Part shown: piece after piece, positions 57,291 through 64,000 of the stretch
Numbering within the stretch: the first letter of the stretch is position 1
How the letters are laid out: every line of letters begins with the position of its first letter
Assembly (NCBI RefSeq): GCF_003697915.1
Contig: NZ_RCVN01000006.1
Location: 124,001 to 188,000, forward strand
Origin: Staphylococcus pseudoxylosus
GTDB lineage: Bacteria > Bacillota > Bacilli > Staphylococcales > Staphylococcaceae
DNA length: 64,000 nucleotides
Direction of reading: 5' to 3'
Translations under genes and position numbers: made by a program
Notes under the pieces: model-generated
Told to the model about the DNA's origin: nothing
What the model saw: only the letters and a program-made list of their open reading frames with translations
Databases searched by the model: none

Positions 57291-57989
57291 TTATCTCCCT
57301 TTCTTTGCAATAGGTAATATAGATAACAGCTCTTCAGTTGTATTAATTGTAAAGTCTACTTCTTCAGGTAAAGGTTCTACATCAACTATTTCCTCTTCTT
57401 TAAACCAGACACTAATCATGCCCATCGCTCTTGCTGGTGCTACATCATTTAAGGGGTCATCACCCACATACATAGTCTCTTCTGGTTTTGTGCCTAATTG
57501 GTTTAACATATCTTCAAAAATTCTCGGATGTGGTTTGCGATATCCAACAGTTTCTGAAGTGGATAAGTAGTTAATAGCATCTTCTACACCTAATGCATGC
57601 ATTCGGTATTGTTTGATTTTAGATTTACCATTAGCTATGACACCTGTTAAATAACCACTGTTTGTCAATTTTTCTAAAGTATATAATGTATCGTAATATG
57701 GAAAGACGTAACGGTAAAAATGCATCTCAAAGTCATGAAATAAATCTTTCCAAGTTAACCGATCAACGTGAAAATCTTTAATAATTGCTTTATACAGTTC
57801 TGGTTTATCATGATCTTCATCATCATCTAGCTCAATAAATTTTCTTTTAAAATCTTCAAGTTGAATGCGCACCAAATAATCATGGAATCGCTCATATTGC
57901 TCTTCAATAAATTTCTCACGTGATTTTTTTCGGTCTAAAAGTGTACCTTCTAAATCAAATACGACCGCTTTAACTTGTGTTAAGTCCAT
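57291..57989 (-). CDS. HAD-superfamily hydrolase (PgpP/YjjG-like)
   Basis: A 232-residue HAD phosphatase with an alpha-helical cap: motif I FDLEGTLLD (nucleophile Asp12; the second Asp is Glu14), motif II Thr/Ser in GVIANGKSK region, motif III Lys in SETVGYRKPHPRIF, motif IV VGDDPLNDVAPA. The Glu in place of the general acid Asp is unusual and may alter the chemistry. Three consecutive ATGs (57995, 57992, 57989) follow AGAAGG; the last has the best spacing. The frame extends to 58025. Operon with the downstream fold protein. Confidence 0.8.
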   Translation of the reverse strand: MDLTQVKAVVFDLEGTLLDRKKSREKFIEEQYERFHDYLVRIQLEDFKRKFIELDDDEDHDKPELYKAIIKDFHVDRLTWKDLFHDFEMHFYRYVFPYYDTLYTLEKLTNSGYLTGVIANGKSKIKQYRMHALGVEDAINYLSTSETVGYRKPHPRIFEDMLNQLGTKPEETMYVGDDPLNDVAPARAMGMISVWFKEEEIVDVEPLPEEVDFTINTTEELLSILPIAKKGR

Positions 57990-58060
57990 CATCATAACCT
58001 TCTTTATAAACATTTTTTCAAACAAGCAAATTTTGCTTTATATTTTTTAAATAGCACTAT

Positions 58061-59047
58061 CTAACCATGAACACGCGATTGTGTTATCATAATATAAAAT
58101 AATACTGGAATACCAAGTAAAGCTAAAATAATACTAGCTGGTATTTGGAAAGGGTCTAACAACGTGCTCCCCAACCAATCTGAGAGTACCATAATTGTAC
58201 CACCTATCAGCATGTTCAGTACCATTTGTTGACCTAAATTATAATGTACACTATTTCTTCTTACAAGTTGAGGAATGACCATTCCAATAAATCCAATAAC
58301 TCCCACATATGCCACAATCACTGCAGTCATAATTGAAGCAATTAACAATAGCATATATGTCACACTTTTCACATTTAGTCCTAATGATTGCGCACGTAAA
58401 TCTCCAAGTTGTAATAACTTTATTTTAGAAATCATACCAAATAGTATGATCACACTTATGAGGGTTACAATACCAATATAAATGACTTCATTGTACTCTG
58501 CAGATGAAAACCCGCCAAACATATAATTTACTATATTCTTCATTTTACTTTGATTAAATATAATCAAAACATATAAGAACGCATTAAAGAGTGCGCCTAT
58601 CATAATTCCAGCTAATATTAATGTTCTAATTGGATAGCCTTTTGACATGGCTGTAGTTAAAGCAATAACTAAGATTAGCGTAATGATACTAAATACTACT
58701 GAAAACATCGGCAACCATATAAAGGAAACACCTATGACAACAGCTAAACCTGAGCCAAACGTTGCACCACTTGCGAGACCTAAAGTGAAACTATCTGCTA
58801 ACGGGTTATTTAGCAACGTTTGAAACATATGGCCCGCTAATGTTAAGCCTACTCCTGCTAATAATGCTTGCAACATTCTCGGCATTCTCACTTGATATAA
58901 AATCGTTTGGGATAATGCGTCACTCACATGTCCAATTCCCCACATCAAACTTAATAAAATGCTTGTTATAAGAAGTATTAACCATATGATGATTGCTTTA
59001 TAATATCTCATTTCCTTCCAAGCCACGCTTTCACTTACATATTTCAA
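58061..59047 (-). CDS. FecCD-family ABC permease (iron-complex or cobalamin type)
   Basis: A 328-residue permease with about nine to ten helices: QVRMPRMLQALLAGVGLTLAGHMFQTLLNNPLADSFTLGLASGATFGSGL and AYVGVIGFIGMVIPQLVRRNS, the ATPase-coupling helix. No ATPase gene is adjacent, so a shared ATPase such as FhuC is likely. The start is uncertain: ATG 59047 has a weak ribosome site and ATG 59011 (MRYYKA) has GGAAGG only 2 bases ahead. Separated from its presumed binding protein by a terminator. Confidence 0.85.
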   Translation of the reverse strand: MKYVSESVAWKEMRYYKAIIIWLILLITSILLSLMWGIGHVSDALSQTILYQVRMPRMLQALLAGVGLTLAGHMFQTLLNNPLADSFTLGLASGATFGSGLAVVIGVSFIWLPMFSVVFSIITLILVIALTTAMSKGYPIRTLILAGIMIGALFNAFLYVLIIFNQSKMKNIVNYMFGGFSSAEYNEVIYIGIVTLISVIILFGMISKIKLLQLGDLRAQSLGLNVKSVTYMLLLIASIMTAVIVAYVGVIGFIGMVIPQLVRRNSVHYNLGQQMVLNMLIGGTIMVLSDWLGSTLLDPFQIPASIILALLGIPVLFYIMITQSRVHG

Positions 59048-59115
59048 CTATTACAATACCACCTATAATCCATTAACACTATATTTAATCGTATGAATTT
59101 CGTTAAATTATAAAA

Positions 59116-59166
59116 AGAGAGCGAAACATAAACCTAAACTTTTACTTAGATTTATGTTCCGTCTCT
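59116..59166 (-). terminator. Terminator of the solute-binding lipoprotein gene
   Basis: AGAGAGCGAAACATAAA/TTTATGTTCCGTCTCT with an inner stem and a T-run on the minus strand, about 120 bases past the stop at 59285. Confidence 0.75.
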
Positions 59167-59284
59167 CACAACTTATGACTAACATCAATGGTTTACATTC
59201 CAACAAGGAAATATGTAATACTCATGAGGTGTTATGTTTAATACGCCCTATGGTAATTACATCCTATTATCAATATCTACTATT

Positions 59285-60169
59285 TTATTGTTTATAAATG
59301 GCATCTCTCAACGCTTTCAATCCGTCATCGATTCTCGGCCCTGGACGCGAAATTTGATCTCCATTTATCGCTTCAATATTATTGTTTTTTACCGCATTAA
59401 TTTCGTTAAAACCACCACGTTGATCAATAACTTTTTCATATTCTGATTTTGAAATCCCCATCGTTGATATCAAAATATCAGGATTCTTCTTAATGATATC
59501 TTCTTTACTAACTTTTTGCCATCCTGTTAAGTTAGAAAAACTGTTATCTACTTTTAATTGATTGAGCATATCATCAAAAAAAGTTTCCTTGCCTGCAGTA
59601 TATATTTCCGGCTCAGATGATACCTCCATAAATACTTTTTGGGCTTTAGCATCTTTAGGAATAGATGCTTTAACTTCTTTAATATTTGCTTTTGTTTCTT
59701 TTACAAGTTCCTTAGCTTCTTTATTCTTACCTGTGACTTCCCCTATTTGTTGAAATGTTTTATACATTTCATCAATGGATTGAGCATCTTTGACATATAC
59801 AATTTTCACGCCATTTTCCTTTAGTGAATTGAGTATTTTACCACTCGTAGACTTTTGGGATTCATGCGCTAAAATCAAATCAGGTTTAGCCTTCAACAAT
59901 GCTTCTTTATTTAACTTCATCGCGTCAAAGCGCTTTTTATCTTTCACTTCTTTTGGATAATCATCTACAGTTGAAACACCAACCACACTGTCGCCTAAAC
60001 CTAATTCATATAAAATTTCAGTGTTACTTGGAATCAACGATACAATTCGCTTATAATTATGATTTTCTGATTGCTCATTTTTTTCTGATTGATTAGAATT
60101 TGTACCACATGCTACTAAAAGCATAGACATAACAATAAAAAGACATACTATTTTAAATTGCTTTTTCAT
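59285..60169 (-). CDS. Solute-binding lipoprotein, BtuF/FecB family
   Basis: A 294-residue helical-backbone binding protein with a lipoprotein signal (MLLVAC, Cys21). SLIPSNTEILYELGLGDSVVGVSTVDDYPKEVKDKKRFD and LLKAKPDLILAH are typical of the BtuF/FepB clan; the ligand could be cobalamin or a ferric siderophore. No Fur box was seen upstream. AGGAG precedes ATG 60169, although the frame is open to 60190. Probable partner of the permease at 58061. Confidence 0.85.
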   Translation of the reverse strand: MKKQFKIVCLFIVMSMLLVACGTNSNQSEKNEQSENHNYKRIVSLIPSNTEILYELGLGDSVVGVSTVDDYPKEVKDKKRFDAMKLNKEALLKAKPDLILAHESQKSTSGKILNSLKENGVKIVYVKDAQSIDEMYKTFQQIGEVTGKNKEAKELVKETKANIKEVKASIPKDAKAQKVFMEVSSEPEIYTAGKETFFDDMLNQLKVDNSFSNLTGWQKVSKEDIIKKNPDILISTMGISKSEYEKVIDQRGGFNEINAVKNNNIEAINGDQISRPGPRIDDGLKALRDAIYKQ

Positions 60170-60395
60170 TTCTTTAACTCCTATTATCAATTTTCTTTTA
60201 TCATACCAAATTCCAATACATTTTTAATTATTTTTTAAGTATTTCGTTCCGAGTTCAGACAGATATTGACATAATTCCATGAAGGTAGCGGATAGTTTTA
60301 CAGATGCTTCTAATAAAGTTTATAATCTGATGTCAACGTATTGGAATAACTTGATCAAATCATCATGTTCACATACAAATCTTTTCAAATTAAAG

Positions 60396-61034
60396 TCATC
60401 GCACAAAATATTTTTCTAAAAAATCAACTTTGTTTGTTCCGCCACCGTTAAAGTATGCTTTACCAAAATTATCTAACAATGCATGAAATTCCTTTGCATC
60501 TTGGATCGTAAAGTTATCTGGCAATATGACATGTTTTTTAAGCTTTTCATAACTCGTAGTATGATCATAACCCAATTTATAATATATTCTTCGCGTATAA
60601 CTGTCCGGTATAAATTCAATACCGCCAAATATATAGACAAGTAAAACATCTGCTGTCTCACTGCCAATACCTTTTATACTTAACAATGCCTTACGAAGAT
60701 TTGCTTGGAAATATTTGTTAATGGCTTCATAATCAAAATCAAATTGCTCTAACCAGCTCAATAAAGCATGAATCGTTTGTGCTTTACTCTTGTAAAATCC
60801 ACTAGACTTTATAACCTTTTGTAGAACATCAATTTCTAAATTTAGTATTTGTTGTGGTTCTAATGACGTATTAAGTTTAAGAGATTCAATTGCATAAGCA
60901 GCGTTTCTCCAATTCGTATTTTGAACTAAAATTGCGCCTAGCATTATTTCAACCTTTGTATCAGCAGGCCACCAACCTTGTGGACCCATGTGATTATATA
61001 ATTCACGATATAACGTTTTGGTGTCTAAATTCAC
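60396..61034 (-). CDS. HhH-GPD DNA glycosylase (MagIII-like)
   Basis: A 212-residue endonuclease III-fold protein: helix-hairpin-helix LLSIKGIGSETADVLL and catalytic Asp144 in FIPDSYTRRI. The Lys used by bifunctional EndoIII is replaced by Glu126, and the four cysteines of the 4Fe-4S cluster are absent. This combination fits monofunctional glycosylases such as H. pylori MagIII, which removes 3-methyladenine, better than endonuclease III. Lies upstream-convergent to nothing; same strand as argS and just after its terminator. Confidence 0.78.
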   Translation of the reverse strand: MNLDTKTLYRELYNHMGPQGWWPADTKVEIMLGAILVQNTNWRNAAYAIESLKLNTSLEPQQILNLEIDVLQKVIKSSGFYKSKAQTIHALLSWLEQFDFDYEAINKYFQANLRKALLSIKGIGSETADVLLVYIFGGIEFIPDSYTRRIYYKLGYDHTTSYEKLKKHVILPDNFTIQDAKEFHALLDNFGKAYFNGGGTNKVDFLEKYFVR

Positions 61035-61083
61035 TTGAACCTTCCCCTAATTATTTTTTTCTTTCTTGAAATTTTAACACAAT

Positions 61084-61168
61084 AAAGAGAGCTAGCACGG
61101 TTTGTTATTTTTTAAGTAAGCTAACATCAGCCTAATCAAAAACAACAAATTTCATACTAGCTCTCTTT
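61084..61168. terminator. Terminator of argS
   Basis: A 12-bp stem AAAGAGAGCTAG/CTAGCTCTCTTT around a 61-base loop, immediately past the argS stop. The long loop makes it less certain. Confidence 0.6.
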
Positions 61169-61178
61169 TATTTACACA

Positions 61179-62846
61179 CTACATTGATTCTGGTGCAGTC
61201 ACACCAACTAAATCAAGCGCATTGTGCAATGTAATTCTCACTGCATCTACTAACGCAATAAGTGCTTTTGTCTTATCTTCGTCATCTGTCAACACTTTTT
61301 CAGCATTATAAAACTTATGGAAATGTGAAGCCAAATCTTGAATATAATTTGTAATTCTATGTGGCGCTCTATTCGTAGCCGCACTTTGTATCGTAGTCTC
61401 AAATTCAGCAATTTTTTTCAACAAATCAATTGCTTTGTCATTTGTAATAAGTGAATAATCTGCGTCTTTAGAAGGTGTTATACCTCTTTCAGCCGCTTGT
61501 TTCAATATTGAACAAATACGCGCGTGTGCGTATTGTGCATAATAAACTGGATTGTCTTGAGATTCTTGTTTAGCAAGTTCCATATCAAAATCAAAGTGCG
61601 TATCAGGACTACGCATTGTTAAGAAATAACGTGCTGCATCTACGCCCACTTCGTCCATAATTTCACGTAACGTGATGGCATTACCTGTACGTTTACTCAT
61701 TTTAACTTCTTGTCCATCTTGCATTAAACGCACCATTTGCATAATTTGTATCTCAAGGCGTTCACTATCCACACCAAATGTTTCAAGTGAAGCTTTTAAA
61801 CGATTGATATAACCATGATGGTCAGCACCGAATAAATTGATTAAAGTGTCATTACCACGCTCAATTTTATCAAAGTGATATGCAATATCTGGTAAGAAAT
61901 AAGTATAATTACCATCATTTTTGATTAATACTCTGTCCTTATCATCTTTAAAATCAGTAGTACGTAACCATGTCGCACCATCTTTTTCGTAAGTATAACC
62001 AAGTTCAGTCATCTTATTAAGTACTTCTGTGATTTCGCCTTTTTCATATAAAGTCGTTTCACTGAACCAACTATCAAAATGAGTATTAAAATCAGCTAAA
62101 TCTGTTCTTAATTTTTCCATTTCATAATCGACGCCTAATTTTCTAAATGTTTTAATACGCGTTTCTTCATCTAGGTCTTTTAATTCTGGCTGTTTTTCAG
62201 CTAAATCTTTACCAATATTAATAATATCTTTTCCGTGGTATCCGCCTTCTGGCATTTCAAATGAGTAATCACCAAGCGCTTCAAAATAGCGTGCTTCAAT
62301 AGAACGTGCTAAATTTGTAATTTGATTACCAGCATCGTTAATGTAATATTCTCTAGTTACATTATAACCCGCTGCAGTTAAAATATTGGCTAGTGTATCA
62401 CCAACAGCGGCATTACGCGCATGACCGATGTGTAAATCTCCAGTTGGGTTTGCTGACACATATTCTAGTAATATATTTTTACCATTTTTTTCTTCTGTGC
62501 TTCCAAATTCAAAGCCTTTATCTATAGCTTCTGAAATGATAGCTGTTAGATAAGCATTATCTAAATAGAAATTAATAAAACCAGGTCCAGCAATTTGTAC
62601 TTTTTCAACATTAGCTGCAGTTGTATCTAAGTTGTCTACGATTGCTTGAGCAATTTCACGTGGATTACGTTTCGCAATCTTTGTTAAAACCATTGCAATG
62701 TTCGTTGAATAATCACCATTTGAAGTATCTTTAGGGATTTCAACTTTAATTTCTGGAATTTCACTTGCGTCTGCGAGTTGCGCTTGCTGTATACTATGAT
62801 TGATTTCTTCAATCAATGTTTGTTTCACTTGATCAATTATATTCAT
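61179..62846 (-). CDS. argS: Arginyl-tRNA synthetase
   Basis: A 555-residue class I synthetase: N-terminal tRNA-recognition domain, HIGH motif in [20 protein letters not shown]-like VKMSKRTGN, and the C-terminal anticodon-binding DALRxx domain ending [11 protein letters not shown]. Charges tRNA-Arg. It begins at the base after the upstream gene's stop, so the two are cotranscribed. No T-box leader seen. Confidence 0.97.
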   Translation of the reverse strand: MNIIDQVKQTLIEEINHSIQQAQLADASEIPEIKVEIPKDTSNGDYSTNIAMVLTKIAKRNPREIAQAIVDNLDTTAANVEKVQIAGPGFINFYLDNAYLTAIISEAIDKGFEFGSTEEKNGKNILLEYVSANPTGDLHIGHARNAAVGDTLANILTAAGYNVTREYYINDAGNQITNLARSIEARYFEALGDYSFEMPEGGYHGKDIINIGKDLAEKQPELKDLDEETRIKTFRKLGVDYEMEKLRTDLADFNTHFDSWFSETTLYEKGEITEVLNKMTELGYTYEKDGATWLRTTDFKDDKDRVLIKNDGNYTYFLPDIAYHFDKIERGNDTLINLFGADHHGYINRLKASLETFGVDSERLEIQIMQMVRLMQDGQEVKMSKRTGNAITLREIMDEVGVDAARYFLTMRSPDTHFDFDMELAKQESQDNPVYYAQYAHARICSILKQAAERGITPSKDADYSLITNDKAIDLLKKIAEFETTIQSAATNRAPHRITNYIQDLASHFHKFYNAEKVLTDDEDKTKALIALVDAVRITLHNALDLVGVTAPESM

Positions 62847-63260
62847 TTACGGCGTCTCCTTATAAATAATTTCATATTGGTAAGAACCCATTTTTTCTTC
62901 ATCTTGAATTAAATCATAATGCACTTTTAACTTACCGCCATCATCTAATACAAAGTGTAAAATAGAATGTGTACGTACAGTTAACGGTATCCGACCACCA
63001 CTAATTTCGTATAAAGTAATTGTATCTTCACCTTCAACAAAATGAAGATTCATATTGATATCACCTTTACGAATAATTTTCACACCAGTTTCTTCAATTT
63101 TAACTGTCACATTTACAGTCATTTCATTAACTTCTTCTTGATAACGTATAAATTCAGCGTTTCGTTTTTGCCATGTGCCTCGTGTATTCACATTAAATTT
63201 CTCTTTATTGTCAAATTGTTTAACAACTTGTTTAGTTTGGATATTAACATTGTTTTCCAA
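62847..63260 (-). CDS. DUF1934/YwiB-family beta-barrel protein
   Basis: A 137-residue protein of mainly beta structure: MTVNVTVKIEETGVKIIRKGDINMNLHFVEGEDTITLYEISGGRIPLTVRTHSILHFVLDDGGKLKVHYDL, the YwiB pattern, a calycin-like barrel of unknown function linked to argS in many Firmicutes. The GTG at 63272 is part of a GGGTGA ribosome site; the TTG at 63260, 8 bases after it, is the better start. Confidence 0.75.
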   Translation of the reverse strand: MENNVNIQTKQVVKQFDNKEKFNVNTRGTWQKRNAEFIRYQEEVNEMTVNVTVKIEETGVKIIRKGDINMNLHFVEGEDTITLYEISGGRIPLTVRTHSILHFVLDDGGKLKVHYDLIQDEEKMGSYQYEIIYKETP

Positions 63261-63272
63261 TGTACGTTTCAC

Positions 63273-63586
63273 CCTAATCTTTTAAAATAATACACACCAT
63301 TATAGCATACTTAATATATGCATTACAGTTGATAAAACGATTTTATCATAGAATCATTTTGTCGATATAACGTATATATATACAAAATAAAGGAATTATA
63401 TAAACAAACTCCTGTTATTATACACACTTGAAATAAATCATCTTTTTTAAATATGATAAAAGTAACTACTCTAGAAATCAGCAGCGTATCAATTTCAAGC
63501 CAATCCTTCACTTCGCTGAACTTATATAGAGAAAGGGAGATAGCAACACCTTAATTTAAGGCTTAACCATCTCCCAATAAAATTAA
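63273..63586. other. Intergenic region ywhD to DUF1934 gene
   Basis: 314 AT-rich bases with the ywhD terminator and, presumably, the argS-operon promoter. A 62-codon frame inside (63323-63511) shows no protein-like character. Confidence 0.5.
63535..63575 (-). terminator. Terminator of ywhD
   Basis: GGGAGAT/ATCTCCC outer stem, CCTTAA/TTAAGG inner stem, TTTCTC tail on the minus strand. Confidence 0.75.
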
Positions 63587-64000
63587 TTATTTACTTTCTA
63601 AAGTTTCATGTAATATTGCTTCAGAATTACGCCACATCTCCGCATCATGTGATTCAAGAAATTCTCTTAACACAGCTTTATTTTCTTCTCCAATATGGTC
63701 TATTTCGATTTGATGTTTCATTGATTTATCCATCATATTAACATGTTCAGGCATACTCTTATACCCTCTACGTATACCCTTGTTCACCAATAAGTAACAA
63801 GCTGTAACACCGGCATAGTAAGGACCATTTTCTCCTCTTTCAGTTGTAACCCAACATAACCAATATGGTTTAGCTTCTTCACCTTCTACTACTTCTTTTT
63901 CTTTAATCCATTTAACGCCTTTTTCAACGCTCGAACGTGCGTGCATACCACCTATATCAATAAAAGCTTCTTTATTTTGTACATCTATAAAGACAGGTGC
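63587..64000 (-). CDS. ywhD: YwhD-family protein, 5' part cut by window edge
   Basis: The frame runs open from the window edge (APVFIDVQNKEAFIDIGG precedes the first internal Met), so the gene is truncated at its start. IGGMHARSSVEKGVKW, PYWLCWVTTERGENGPYYAGVTACYLLV and RRGYKSMPEHVNMMDKSMKHQI are diagnostic of YwhD. Function is unknown. Confidence 0.85.
   Translation of the reverse strand, partial: APVFIDVQNKEAFIDIGGMHARSSVEKGVKWIKEKEVVEGEEAKPYWLCWVTTERGENGPYYAGVTACYLLVNKGIRRGYKSMPEHVNMMDKSMKHQIEIDHIGEENKAVLREFLESHDAEMWRNSEAILHETLESK

Noticed and set aside
63323..63511. 62-codon frame upstream of the DUF1934 gene
   Set aside because: No ribosome site, AT-rich composition and no recognisable protein features.

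Overview
This window reads as one continuous stretch of a low-GC Firmicute core chromosome. Gene content and order point to a Staphylococcus that is not S. aureus. From memory, the gene order matches the S. aureus block argS - sarA - mnh2 - mntABC - tar - pbp4/abcA - fhuCBG - dhaKLM - graXRS - rbf/sarX, read here in reverse. The proteins are clearly diverged from S. aureus in sequence. A coagulase-negative species is likely, possibly from the saprophyticus/xylosus group, but that is a weak inference. I saw no rRNA, tRNA, CRISPR array, insertion sequence or prophage.

Layout. 1-6 kb: end of a DUF402-like gene, a MetE-like methyltransferase, a cupin, a YebC/PmpR-family regulator, and the biofilm regulators sarX and rbf. 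6-13.4 kb: a Bax-inhibitor-1-like membrane protein, a LysM-CHAP cell-wall hydrolase, the Pit phosphate transporter with its DUF47 partner, and the antimicrobial-peptide sensing operon graX-graR-graS. 13.4-19.6 kb: an acetyltransferase, a membrane-anchored esterase, a YkvI-type transporter, a small helical protein, and the dihydroxyacetone kinase operon dhaK-dhaL-dhaM with a perfect CcpA (cre) site. 19.8-28 kb: the ferrichrome permease/ATPase fhuC-fhuB-fhuG behind a perfect Fur box, a YitT protein, an RsaD-like small RNA, nupC and abcA. 28-36.6 kb: pbp4 and the teichoic acid cluster tarD-tarX-tarB, tarG, tarH, tarA, plus an M50-like membrane protease. 36.8-40.7 kb: mntR divergent from mntABC, with an MntR box and a structured 3' untranslated region that looks like the RsaC small RNA. 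40.7-48.9 kb: a CPA1 Na+/H+ antiporter and the seven-gene mnh2 antiporter operon. 48.9-53.4 kb: a degenerate tyrosine recombinase, a DUF1659/DUF2922 pair, a DMT transporter, an orphan membrane-fusion protein and sarA. 53.6-64 kb: two alpha/beta hydrolases with unusual active sites, membrane and secreted proteins, a HAD phosphatase, a binding-protein/permease pair without an ATPase, a DNA glycosylase, argS, a DUF1934 protein and the end of ywhD.

How it works together. Most of the window concerns the cell envelope and its regulation: wall teichoic acid synthesis and export, PBP4, wall hydrolysis, cationic peptide sensing, cation/proton antiport and metal uptake (Fur, MntR), overseen by SarA, SarX and Rbf.

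The best candidates for a second look are: the two small-RNA loci; a catalytically empty alpha/beta hydrolase; a tyrosine recombinase lacking its tyrosine; and a graRS operon with no vraFG behind it and a changed GraS sensor loop. No wholly new multi-gene system was evident. Family names and S. aureus comparisons come from memory; no database search was run.
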